Shown in pieces: positions 33,375-43,509 of a stretch of DNA of 64,000 bases. The translations under genes and the position numbers were made by a program. The DNA is taken from the NCBI GenBank assembly GCA_963678675.1, contig OY783194.1, positions 22,360,278 to 22,424,277 of the forward strand. The letters are read 5' to 3'. This DNA comes from Xiphydria camelus. Lineage: Eukaryota > Arthropoda > Insecta > Hymenoptera > Xiphydriidae. The first letter of the stretch is position 1; every line of letters begins with the position of its first letter. The notes under the pieces are model-generated. The model did not search any database. It worked only from the letters and a program-made list of their open reading frames with translations, and was not told where the DNA came from.

Positions 33375-34063
33375 AATAATTAATATTATATTTACTTGGC
33401 CTAACAAAATATTTTTTCCGCCGTAATCAATTATACATTTATTAACTGCAAATAAACTCTTTTCTCAGTATATGAAGTAACTTTGATCGAGCGAACAAAG
33501 TAATCGCTAAACTGACAAATTTCTAGAAAATCATAAACAGAATCAAGGAATTTTACTTCCAAATTTGACCGTGATAACAATTGAATCGCTGTTTCTCAGA
33601 ATGTGACATACATTACAAATTATATTTCCTCTTTTATCTTTGAGCGCAATAACAAATATTCGCCAGTTACAGTTTTTCACGAATTACAGCCTGCCTGTTA
33701 CAGACAGCCTCCTCATAAATAGCATGTGTATTCGAGTGCTTGCTTTAAGCATGCTTATTTAGAAGCATGCTTAAAAGTAGCATGCTCATATCGAGCAAGT
33801 GTAGCAGTTAAAAGAGCATGCTTCTTTTAAGCATGCTCATAAGCAGCTTTTTTACTAGCATGTGTATCTGGACCTTTATACTCCCGCGACCGGCATGCTC
33901 AAGTGGCCGATACTCGCGTCGCCGAGACTGTTCCGTCGCACAATTGTTTTCTTTTATTTTACAACGATTTATTTTGTTGTTTGGCAATATGTTTATATGT
34001 ACTCGAAAGAGCTCTTTCTGCTCTACAAAACTGTTATAATTGTTATTTCGAATAATTGAATTT

Positions 34064-34904
34064 TGTAACGCGTGGATCGCAGCCGAGTCGGCATGCGTTA
34101 GCCTGCCGACGATTCAAGGGTTGGAGACAGCCCCGAGCGCGTCATAAGGGACGCGCAGGTAGTTAGGACGCGTCATCCGAGGACCTAACGGTCATCGGTC
34201 ATCAGCGGGCTTTCGGCAAGGTCCGCAAACGGGGTATATTAGACGGCCGGCGAGCCATCACCGCCAGACCATCTCGAGTCACGGTAGTGGAAGTTTTCGC
34301 TCAGCGAACACCACTATCCCTCGGAAGTCTCAGTCGAACGCCCTAGGGAAGTTTTCGCTCAGCGAACACCCTAGTAGTCGAACGGCCTCCACACGAGCGG
34401 CGACAGTTTTCGCTCAGCGAACATCACAGCTCTCGTGGTTCACCGATCGACTCTCGAGCAACCGAGAGGGAAGTCTTCGCTCAGCGAACACCCTCTCGCG
34501 CGCAGATCTCTGACGGCCCTACGCCGTCCCGGCTTGAGGTTCGCTAGCGGCAGTTTTCGCTCCACGAACACCCTAGCGTCCTCGCCGCTCCAGCCGACGT
34601 TCTCACGTCGCCTCGCCTACCCGGCGACCTTCTACGCGGACGAGTTACCTTCGCCTCCGGCCTGACGACGATTCCCGGGACGCGAGCAGCCCCCGGCACG
34701 CCAGGACCGACGCAGCCGTTCCTGAGGACGACCCGCACCGCCTACGAGCAGCCCGACCGGCAGCCCCCTCCGACGCTTCTCCGAGCTCGATCCCTCCTGG
34801 GATCTTCTCTTTCCACACGCTTACGCTACCATTTTGTATCCCAGATCACGAATAAACCTTAGTTCCTAGTTTATTCGCGCTCTGTACATATTACCCCTCC
34901 TACA
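34064..34904 (+). mobile_element. Solo LTR, family B, with structured repeats
   Basis: This 841 bp GC-rich sequence begins TGTAACGCGTGG and ends CCCCTCCTACA (TG...CA), flanked by ATTT at 34060-34063 and 34905-34908. A TATA-like GGGGTATATTAG lies at 34231-34242 and AATAAA at 34851-34856. The region between them would therefore be transcribed, and would be the R region in a full-length element. The opposite arm of the surrounding palindrome, near 35114, lacks the LTR and keeps one ATTT, which confirms both ends. No gag/pol is adjacent. Confidence 0.88.
34285..34578 (+). repeat. Five stem-loop repeats inside the LTR
   Basis: Five copies of the core AAGTTTTCGCTCAGCGAACA (small variants) occur at 34291, 34349, 34404, 34471 and 34551. 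The core can itself fold (TTCGC/GCGAA). Each is bracketed by a different short inverted repeat: TAGTGG/CCACTA, CTAGGG/CCCTAG, CACGAG/CTCGTG (longer spacing), CGAGAGGG/CCCTCTCG and CGCTAG(C)GG/CCCTAGCG. Pairing is kept while the stem sequence changes. All lie between the TATA-like box and AATAAA, so they would be in the RNA. Confidence 0.75.
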
Positions 34905-35937
34905 ATTTTTTATTATTTTTCTGGATTAGAACTGAAATATCCAGGGGGCAAAAATCAGCAGTTTCGACATCTGCTTTTCTTCGTTTTTCATCGAGGTCAA
35001 AAAACTGCCGTATACGGAGAAGGTGTTATAGGCGAATCTTTGATAAAAAAGATGTCGAAAATTCTGATTTTTTCCTCCTGGATATTCCATTTCTAAGCCT
35101 GAAAAATAATAAAAAATTGTTTTTCGAATAAACAATTATAACAGTTTTGTAGAGCAGAAAGAGCTCTTTTGAATGAATATAAACACTTTGCGGAACAGTA
35201 AACAAATCGTTGTAAAATGAAAGAAAAGAAAAGAAAACGCTACGAACTTATTTTCCAACCCAATAGCATCGCGATCATACGTACTTCGTCAAACTAGGGT
35301 TTATCTCGCCATTAGCGAAGCAGTACATTTCGGCGAATCCAGGCTGCTAATGAGTTCACAGTCCCGCACCTTTCCTGAAAGGGTTAATTACTGGACGAAT
35401 CGGAATGAACCTTTGCCGAAATATTCGTTTATCTATTGAAATCGTCATTTCTCTCCTTTACAAAGCTGAATGCATTTCGAATTCATTCGAAATATAGCGG
35501 TATCTGCGAGAAGTGGTTCATTACAATTCGTTCGGTAATTAGCCTTCCGGGAAAGGTGCAGGACTGCGAATACATAAGCAGTCCTCGTTTGCCGAAATGT
35601 ACCACCCGAACTGCGTGTACTATAATGTGCACTATAATAGAATTTGTAATGTATGTGAAATTCTGAGAAACAGCGATTAATGTTTTATCACTGTCAAATT
35701 TGGAAGTAAAATTTCTTGATTCCGTTTATGATTTTCTAGAAATTTGTCAGTTTAGTGAATACTTCGTTCGTTCGATCAAAGTTACTTCGTATACTGAGAA
35801 AAGTTTATTTGCAATTAATAAGTGTATACTTGATTATGGCGGAAAAAATATTTTGTTGGACCAAGTAAGTAAATATACTGGGTGATTCTTTAATATTGCG
35901 ACAAACTTCAAGGATGACTTCAGTTTCTCTGAATTTG

Positions 35938-36027
35938 ATTCCGATGGTATTAGTTTCAATTGGCTCTATACAACTCTTTTACAATGCTTCTTCGTAGAGC
36001 CAATTGAAACTAATACCACCGGAATCC
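35938..36027. repeat. Hairpin with GATTCCG.TGGTATTAG arms
   Basis: GATTCCGATGGTATTAGTTT on the left pairs with the inverse ending GGAATC around TACAACTCTTTTACAATGC. One arm plus flank recurs at about 25375-25425. Confidence 0.75.
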
Positions 36028-36600
36028 ATTTTTTTTTCTATAACGTTTAATTTTTTCAGAAATTTACCATTATTTCTTTTCAAAATATCGAATTTTTTTC
36101 ATCGACCCTGCATTGCAGAATTGTAAGTACTGTCATTATTTTAACAATAATTAATCAAAATTTGATGAAATAATACATTTTAGTATATTTTATATAAATG
36201 TTGAATAACTTTTGCATTGGTAAAGTATTTTATGTAGCATGAAGTTCAGATGAAGTTAGAAAAGAAATGAAATTATTTTTTTTTTCGAAAACAGCACATG
36301 AAAAATTTGAAAAAATTACAGTCATTATAATAATTCCATAATTATTTGATAATTTTTTCAGATTTTTTTCATCATTTTGACTTTACTCCCCAAACTCCTT
36401 AATTAATAACTTGCAAACAAAATACAGATAGAATATGTCAACTCTCAAAAGCATTTAAATGGAGCAGACGACGCGCCAGGCAAACTAATCGCCTAATCGT
36501 CGTGCGCATGTCAGTCCACACAGTTCATGCTCAGGACCAAGTACCGTATATCCGCGATCAAACAGCCCATAGCAAAATTGCGAGTTTTGCATGAGCACCC
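36028..36600. other. AT-rich spacer, no gene seen
   Basis: No reading frame, tandem repeat or inverted repeat of note. Confidence 0.4.
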
Positions 36601-36806
36601 CTGTGGGTCTCCTCGTCCAATAGAATCACCGGAGAAGCATGAATGCGCATGCGTAGTCATCCGTGAGTGCTGGCGTCGTCAGCAAGTTCAGATCGATTAT
36701 TTCATTGAAACCTATCTGAACTTGCTGACGACGCCAACACTCGCAGATGACTACGCATGCGCATTCACGCTTCTCGAGTAATTCTATTGGGCGAGGAGAC
36801 CCACGG
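36601..36806. repeat. 206 bp palindromic MITE
   Basis: Arms CTGTGGGTCTCCTCGTCCAA and its complement at the right end fold around TTATTTCATTGAA near 36703. The arms contain GAATGCGCATGCGTAGTCAT. Pairing is almost perfect, so it is probably recent. Confidence 0.8.
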
Positions 36807-37021
36807 AAGTGGCTATAACTGGTACAGTGGCTAGAACTGGTACGCCTACCCTATTTACCTGTTATGGCCTTAGTGAGCTCACTCAGACAGAAGCGGAAAT
36901 CCTTGCTACCTTTTCGAAAGCGGAGATACCGCCGACTCCGAACAAACTCGGTTTGACTACCTTGACTCAACATACTATCGACGTGCCCCTGCTACTCTCC
37001 AACGTTTATTAGACCGTTTAA

Positions 37022-37691
37022 AGTAGTATGGTCACTCTCCAAAGCGATCGTTGAGTGTCCGTAAAAAGAGTCATCAAAAAACTATGATTTGTAACTGAAA
37101 ATTCTCTTTGTGAATTATAAAATTGATGACCATAAGAATTAGTCGATTATTTTGATTATTTTTCACTTATTATTCAAATAATGTGCCTCCTTTGACTAGC
37201 GTCTTTTTACGTGTGGCAACGCATATTATCATTGGGCTCGTGGCCCAGTAGGCAAACCACGATACACTTAAACGTTTGAGTGTATCGTGGGGTAAACCAA
37301 ATTTGAAATGCACGCTTGAACCTACACCACTGACGCAACGTTGCCGCATCTACTCGATACGCTATTTCCGAACACCGAGAAGCAGAAATTAGTTATAACT
37401 AAAGTATCAAACGGTCAATAATTTTCATCAATGGTTGTAAATTTTTGTTTTTTTCCCCGTTTTTTTGGTATTTTATTTATATTTTAATCTTGGATCTTAC
37501 ATACAAACCCACGCGAAAAATCTGATTTGCCCAAAAGACTGGGTTATTTCCTACTCGGTAATTAATTTGTATCAAACATACTAAACGGTCAATGTACCAC
37601 AAATTGCACCAGGAGGTTTCTATTGATATTAACTTGCATACAAAATTATTTCACATTTTAATCTTGGAAATTGATTCGTGACAATACTACT
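37022..37691. mobile_element. TTAA-flanked element, 670 bp family, copy 2
   Basis: Begins AGTAGTATGGTCACTCTCC after TTAA at 37018-37021 and ends ACAATACTACT before TTAA at 37692-37695. It is inverted relative to copy 1 and colinear with copy 3. The right end has one change in the terminal repeat. Confidence 0.88.
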
Positions 37692-38784
37692 TTAATAGGC
37701 CCCGCTGATGGAATACGAGAAGTTACGAGCATTTAGTTTCCTCGCCGACTCGCATCCCGGCCTGTGGGCCGCCATAGGGAAGTCCATCCGACTCGCCCGG
37801 ATGGAAAACGCCAGGACCAGGGAAGTGGCTGTCCAGGCGAAAAGATCAACCCGCTCGGTCCAAACCCAGACGACCGGACCGGCCACCGTCGACACCGCCG
37901 TCCAGACGGGGATGGATCGAGTACTCGCCCCTCGAGCGGAGCCCTGGTGAAAATTTTCTCTATATTTCTCTGCAAAACTCTGCAATTCTTTGAAATTTTC
38001 TGCAAATCTCTACAAATCTATGCAAGTAATTTTCTCTACGTTTCTCTCTGTTAATTTCTCTGTAAAACTCTGCACTTTTCTACATTTCTCTACATTACTC
38101 TGCAAATTGCTCAAATTTGTTCTACACAATTAAACATGGACAATGAAAATTTCTTGTTTTGTTAAGTATGAAACATATGTGCGGTAGAGTCTTCAATGAA
38201 GACTGATAATATAATATATAAGGCTTTTAAAAAATACAAAAACATGTATAAATTAAATTATTTTTTATTGCACTAAAATCGAATAACATTAGTGTCATAT
38301 ATCTAATCTCCTAAACATCCTCTTGGAATTACATTTAAAAAATACTTATGATCTACATTTATCAAAATACATGGCTGACGCACGTTATATTCGGGGTGCA
38401 GATTCTTATATCTTCGTGATGAACTCGACATTCGTTCATATGTTTAAAAGTCTTGTTTATTCCTTTCAGAGGAATAAACAGAATATGTATATAAGTAGTC
38501 GTAAAAAGTTGAACTTAAATTGCTAAAGAACCAACTAGACATCATCACGTCATCTTGATGTCAGTTACATCACGATGGAGTCAATTCTAAGTCATATCCC
38601 GAGTCGTTGTTAAGCAATACAAATTGTACCGAATTATTCCATAAATAACGAATTATTAATTATCATAATCGCTACTGCTTTGAAAAAGAGAGTATTAAAT
38701 TATTGTAAAAAATTTAATGAGAAGAACTCGAGAGCAGTCACTGTCATGTCCGGTTTCTATATATGACTGGAATCGACCAACATC

Positions 38785-38980
38785 ACTCGAAAAGTCGATG
38801 GCTCAATTGATAGAGTGCGAGAGTATTCCCAGTTTCGAAGCAGCTCCTCCCGAAGATCGCAGGTTCAAGTCCGGTAGGGTACGAAAAAAAAACGACACCA
38901 CTAGGCGGGTTGGCATGCACGCAAGCACACGGGCAGCACATCATCACACGCACGCGCCACCCTCGACCTAACATGGCCCC
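38785..38980 (+). repeat. tRNA-derived SINE, copy 3
   Basis: A box TGGCTCAATTGA (38799-38810) and B box GGTTCAAGTCC (38862-38872, one change from consensus), then AAAAAAAAACGACACCACTAGG. Same family as the copies at 3648 and 4490, but more diverged. Confidence 0.7.
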
Positions 38981-39009
38981 GCCCACAATAATTTTGAATC
39001 CGCCCCGTC

Positions 39010-39412
39010 AATGGGCATGTTCACGATTTTTTTTTGCTCATTCGTTAATACTTTTTGTGCTTATTAATAAGATGCGTTTGCTTTTTTTTCTGAGCACTAA
39101 TTTCTTTTTTTTTTAATGTTTAAAGTTTGACTTCGATTCAAACGAAATCCTTAGTGACGTCACCAAAGCCATTGGCAAGGGCCCAAACCCGGGTTTGTGA
39201 ATGGTGGAGAATCTGTTGCCCGACTCTGATTGGTCAGTTAAAATGGCGGTGAAAGTGCGACGCTTTAAAACGAATGCCTTTTTTAACATCTCAAAAATAA
39301 TGGAAAAACATTTTTTTTCGTGACCCATTTTTTACCTACATTACTTTAATACCCTAATCTTCCGATTCATGCACTTTAAACAGTTGTACAAAAAGTTGTG
39401 AACATGCCCATT
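39010..39412. mobile_element. MITE with AATGGGCATGTTCAC ends, copy 2
   Basis: Same orientation and ends as the copy at 12361-12773, 403 bp. It lies inside the larger element that splits the gag-like frame (37943-39726), so it is probably a later insertion there. The few length differences are in T runs. Confidence 0.85.
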
Positions 39413-40040
39413 GCGCCTGTGCGTATTCATCTCTGTATGTTTCTGTACGAAAAGAAGCCAAAATCGTACAGAGAAACGTTCACAGCGTGTATGTACAGGT
39501 TCTGTACGTTTCTGACCGTTTTTTCAGCAGGGAATATCAGGAAGAAATAGGTAGAGAGGTTGCAGAGAAATGCAGAAAAATGTAGAGAAAATTCTGCATT
39601 TATCTGCACTTCTCTGTACTTCTCCGCCCTCTTTGACCAATTCACAGAGTTTTACGGAGAAATGCAGAATTTTACAGAGATATCTGCAGATAAATGCAGA
39701 TAAATATAGAGAAAATGTTCACACCAGGGAGACGTCGAGGCCAGCCAAGCGCCCTAGTGCTACAACCGAAACCGAGCACGGGAAGAGCTACCGCGCTGCG
39801 AGGGTGGATACCACTCCTTCGGAGACGCGGGTACGGCCATCGAAGGGGATGTGCTTCAGCTGCCATCGAGTGGGACATCGCTATCCAGAATGCCCCACTC
39901 CCACGAGCGAGCCGTTCTGTTACACGTGTGGGCTGCATGGTGCAACGAGGAAAACGTGCCCACACTGTGCAGACACGTGGAAGGCCGAAAAGCCCCATGC
40001 GCTGGCTGCAATAGCCCAGGCAAGAGACCCTCGTCATTAG

Positions 40041-41289
40041 TGAAAAAACGACAACACCGGATCGACCCTCCGAGACGTTACCTCGTGAATGCTACCTCTT
40101 ACCTTACCGCTACCTCGCTACCTCGCTACCTAATGATCGAACAGCGATACAGTCACCTTATTATCTTAAAGCTACCTGACTACCGATCACCATATTACAT
40201 AACTTAACTTACTTTGTAACTACTTAGCTTACCTCATAACTAACTATCTAATAAATGTTACCTAAATAACTCTCTTTCATTATTCACACACCTCATTACC
40301 ATCGCCTCCGCACAAAAGCTAGACATTAGTTCCCTTCAGATTCTCTAATGCACGGAGAAAAAAATGCTAGAAAAATTGCTGTGCTCCGCACAATAAATTA
40401 GGTTCAAAACGTTCTTTTAGGAAATTTTCTTGTATTCAGAATTTTTTTTTTTTTACTTCAATCTACCAAATGCAATCATTTTCAAGTATTTCTTACTATT
40501 TTTAGTATAACGCTCGAGAAATCGTAGCAGCATTTAGCGGGTGTAGTATCTGGATGGGTGATTGGTTTGGGGTACACTCGATTTTGAGATTGAATCTCAT
40601 TTTTTTTATAATACCAATTTATTCTTCAATATCTGAAGATATTGCAACAGAATGTTACAACTAGCGCGGAAGTAGAGACATTACTGAGATATTCTTGAAA
40701 CGTCGTAGGGATCTCATGGGAGATTACAAATGTTTCGGTGAAACCTGGGATAAAATTTTCATTATAATTGATAATCGACCTCCAAACGAACGATGTGTGA
40801 AAGCCATTAGCGCGGGTAATTACCGATAATGGCCTAAAAACGCAATTCACAACAGGCATTTGTACGATTGATAAATATAATTAATTTGAACACTCCTCGT
40901 TAATTCCATAAAAACTTCTATAAATCAATGTTCCCGTTTCACCTTGGTTTCCATTATTTTTCAATCGATATAATAATATAGAACGGAATAACTGCGCGTG
41001 GCACAAATACTTCGAGATTATTATCATGGCGTAAGAACTATATGGCCACAAACTCCAACGTCAACTGAGCTTTCGAAATAGTGTGTTGTGCGGAATATAT
41101 TTTTACGACGGAAGAATTATTTATTTCTTTTAACGCGCAAGGGGATACGTCGCTATTGCTTACCTCATATGATATTGTTGCTTTCTGGATCATTCTATAG
41201 GTATAGCGAGATACGTCACGCGCGAAGCAGTTCGATGACGAAATCAGTGAAGACAACTATAATACCTGCGTTCGAATCGGCGAACTATG
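40041..41289. other. No gene seen; possible 3' UTR of the gag-like element at start
   Basis: The first 240 bases contain short repeats of GCTACCTC and an AATAAA at about 40251, as in a 3' UTR. The rest is AT-rich with no recognisable coding segment. Confidence 0.4.
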
Positions 41290-41294
41290 CAACA

Positions 41295-42418
41295 CAGGGT
41301 GGCAACATACTCTGGAATTCTGGAAAACCTGGAAAAGTCAGGGAATTTTTCAAATCTGGAATATGTCAGGGAAAAGTCAGAGAATTTTGCGTAAAATCTG
41401 GAATTTTCATTTGAAGTACCTTGTATTAGAAAAATTGTATTTAAAGTTCGATTGTAAGAAAATTCTAAAGAAACTTTATGATTCGTTGATGACACGTAGT
41501 CCATTGAAATTCAGACTAACGAAAGGAATTTCTTTTTTGGATCCCCAAATTGTGACAAAATCCAACTTACGCTATAAACGACTGCAGTTAGCTTTGGCGG
41601 TTTTCACTGAGTCTAACTGGATTTTAGGTATCACTGCAGATAAAATAGATAAACAATTCAAAGCGGTTTGTGCTACTGAATTATTTTCCACAACATTAAC
41701 GAGTTCTTCTGAGATCAGACTGGATCACCTCTGGGTACATGAGCTAATACCCAAGACGTCAGACTATGAGGAACCGATTATTTCTCAAAATAGTTTTCAT
41801 TTTATCACACGAAAATGCAAGGAGTTTTTGGTCGAAAATCTGAGCGAACAATCACTGGTAGCCCAGAGACAAGCGTATGATTCAGTCACTGATCTTGGTG
41901 GGATGGAAAATGTGGGTATAACGAAGCAGTTGATGCACTCTTGTGCAATGCTCGTAAACGATATGGCGAAGCACTAGAGAGAAAAAAATGCGAGACAAAA
42001 AATCGTGAAGAAGAAGAAAATGAAAAACGACTCACAAAACTGAAGCTGAAAGCACTGGCCGCTGAGAAAGCGAAAGTATTACAAGAAACTCAACAAAAAT
42101 TGTCTGCGATAGACGAAGGAATGAGAGAATTAAAATGAAACAACAGAAAAATTGGTTTTACTTTTAAGGAAACAATGAAATTAAATCTTTGCCAAAAATG
42201 AATGTTTAAAAAACTGACATTTTTGTGATAAAAAATATATTAATGTTATTTCTAAGAAAAAAACTGTTCTATGTTTGTATTAATAAAAAAATATATGAGG
42301 TTTGAATATAAAAAATAAAGAATTTTGCTTATTTTTCGGTCTGGAAAATTCTAAAAATCGGTCTGGAAAACCTGGAAATGTCAGGGAATTTTGTCAGCCA
42401 GATTCTGTGGCCACCCTG
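41295..42418 (+). mobile_element. DNA element with CAGGGTGGC ends and CAACA target duplication
   Basis: 1124 bp; ends CAGGGTGGCAACATACTCTGG and CCAGATTCTGTGGCCACCCTG, flanked by CAACA at 41290-41294 and 42419-42423. Both ends carry repeated GGAAAACCTGGAAA.GTCAGG words. The interior is a decayed gene. A 5 bp duplication and the CAGGGTGG end do not let me assign a superfamily with confidence. Other pieces of the family are at 44740-46194 and 57890-58265. Confidence 0.82.
41487..42138 (+). pseudogene. Decayed gene of the CAGGGTGGC element
   Basis: The frame LMTRSPLKFRLTKGISFLDP is followed by helical sequence with FKAVCATELFSTTLTSSS and SLVAQRQAYDSVTDLGGMEN up to about 41925. A frameshift then leads to VDALLCNARKRYGEALERKK and a Lys/Glu-rich coiled-coil end, RELK-stop at 42138. 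MTRSPLK..L....S.LDP is a motif I associate with transposon-derived proteins of invertebrates; I cannot name the family. The N-terminal part and any zinc fingers are missing. Confidence 0.55.
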
Positions 42419-42525
42419 CAACACGAAATCTTCTTCGACGCTGAAGAACTTCGAGGCAAAGATACGCGCTCGTTTATACGATAGTGATCGTTTAATTACC
42501 ATCGTATTGTACATACACGTATATA

Positions 42526-42920
42526 CAGGGTGTTACTTAATGATAGGCCGTAATTGCGAGAGCACATTACTGAATCAATTTCCAGTAGAAAAGTTCACAT
42601 TAACATGTGTCCTAAAATGTCTGGTTTTCAAGATACAGGACGTCAAAGTTTAAAAAAAAATCGGTTTTTTAATAATATCTCAAAGATCCTTGTGCCGATT
42701 TTGTTGACATTTGGCACTGTTGTTTATTGTAATAAGACGCTAAGTTAGCACTAACTAGAAGATAATTATGAGTTCCAGTGGCGTCCCGGGGGACAGTCAC
42801 GAATAATATTGACAAAAAAGTGTACATTATTTAGGACACATGTTAATATGAACTTTTCTACTGGAAATTGATTCAGTAATGTGCCCTTGCAATTACGGCC
42901 TATCATTAAGTAACACCCTG
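42526..42920. mobile_element. 395 bp TA-flanked element, CAGGGTGTTACTTAATG ends
   Basis: TA at 42524-42525 and 42921-42922; arms of about 105 bases (CAGGGTGTTACTTAATGATA and inverse). The interior has no frame of note. It inserted about 100 bp after the CAGGGTGGC element. Confidence 0.83.
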
Positions 42921-43092
42921 TATATTGGTTCCCGCACCTTCGGCGTCTATTTTTAAACGCGGGAATATATAAAAGTGGTTTCTGCTTTTTCCAAACGGGC
43001 CACACAGGCGCATGAAGCGTCTGCGCGTCAATAGTCCCTCTTTTGCGTAATTGAAATGAGGAAAATGTTTCACAAGTATTTTAGTTTCGGAT

Positions 43093-43496
43093 TTACAGTA
43101 TGTCCCACTGGTAACGCAAGTATTTGAATTTCCCTGCCATTTGACTTTCGTAGTGCTTGGAACGGTGCTGTACTTAGAGTTGGCTTCAGAAGAGTGCGCT
43201 GCGTTTTTACGAGCCGTGTTTCGAGAGCGAAAAGTGTAAAACGTCTGATTTCCCGGGAACTGTCAATTCGGGAGATCGAAGCGTCTAACGTCGAAATTAA
43301 CTGAATTTGTAAATAATAATAAATAATGTGTAGAAGTGATGAGAAATAATCATAAAGGTTTCGAAACACGGCTCGTAAGAATGCAGCGCACTCTTCTGAA
43401 GCCAACTCTAACTACAGCACCGTTCCAAGCACTACCAAAGTCAAATGTTAGCGACATTCAAATACTTGCGTTACCAATGAGACATACTGTATATGT
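43093..43496. repeat. 404 bp palindromic repeat, family C copy 1
   Basis: Arms run from ACAGTATGTCCCACTGGTAA to the inverse ending TGAGACATACTGTATATG; they contain GTGCTTGGAACGGTGCTGT and GAGTTGGCTTCAGAAGAGTG. The interior GATCGAAGCGTCTAACGTCG relates it to the repeats at 1832-2690. Copy 2 is at 58540-58945. Confidence 0.82.
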
Positions 43497-43509
43497 ACCT
43501 GTAATCTTA

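Larger units (their letters stand above)
28159..33875. mobile_element. 5.7 kb composite element with TTA target duplication
   Basis: Outer ends AGGTCCAGATATACATGCTA and TAGCATGTGTATCTGGACCT are inverted copies, flanked by TTA at 28156-28158 and 33876-33878. Both ends then carry many GCATGCT words (28185-28285 and 33720-33860). Inside lie a Harbinger-type element (28443-29689), a long foldback (29696-32910) and a TA-flanked element (31665-32095). No transposase is recognised, so it is non-autonomous and heavily loaded with later insertions. Confidence 0.7.
33375..35880. mobile_element. Palindromic element 4, interrupted by solo LTR
   Basis: Left arm from about 33375 and right arm to about 35880 are inverted copies (for example AGAGCTCTTTCTGCTCTACA and its complement at 34008 and 35155). 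The fold continues through ATATCCAGGGGG / CTCCTGGATAT to a centre near 35020. The left arm is split at 34064-34904 by the family-B LTR. It overlaps the right end of the composite at 28159-33875, so the order of insertion is not settled. Confidence 0.72.
37943..39726. mobile_element. Element inserted into the gag-like frame
   Basis: Inverted ends CCCTGGTGAAAATTTTCTCT and the complement of AGAGAAAATGTTCACACCAGGG-type sequence continue into rows of TCTCTGCA/TCTCTACA words (37970-38110) and the inverse TGCAGAGA words (39555-39715). Such subterminal arrays mark DNA transposons, but I do not recognise the superfamily and see no clean target duplication. It contains SINE copy 3 and the MITE at 39010-39412. 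Confidence 0.65.
37708..40040 (+). pseudogene. gag-like retroelement frame, split by an insertion
   Basis: The first part (37708-37942) reads MEYEKLRAFSFLADSHPGLW and later SVQTQTTGPATVDTAVQTGM. The second part (about 39727-40040) contains CFSCHRVGHRYPEC, a CCHC zinc knuckle (C-x2-C-x4-H-x4-C), and CYTCGLHGATRKTCPHC, a second knuckle in which the histidine position is alanine, ending RDPRH-stop. Two knuckles are typical of retrotransposon nucleocapsid/gag or LINE ORF1 proteins. No reverse transcriptase is adjacent. AATAAA follows at about 40251. The family (LTR or LINE) is not decided. Confidence 0.6.
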
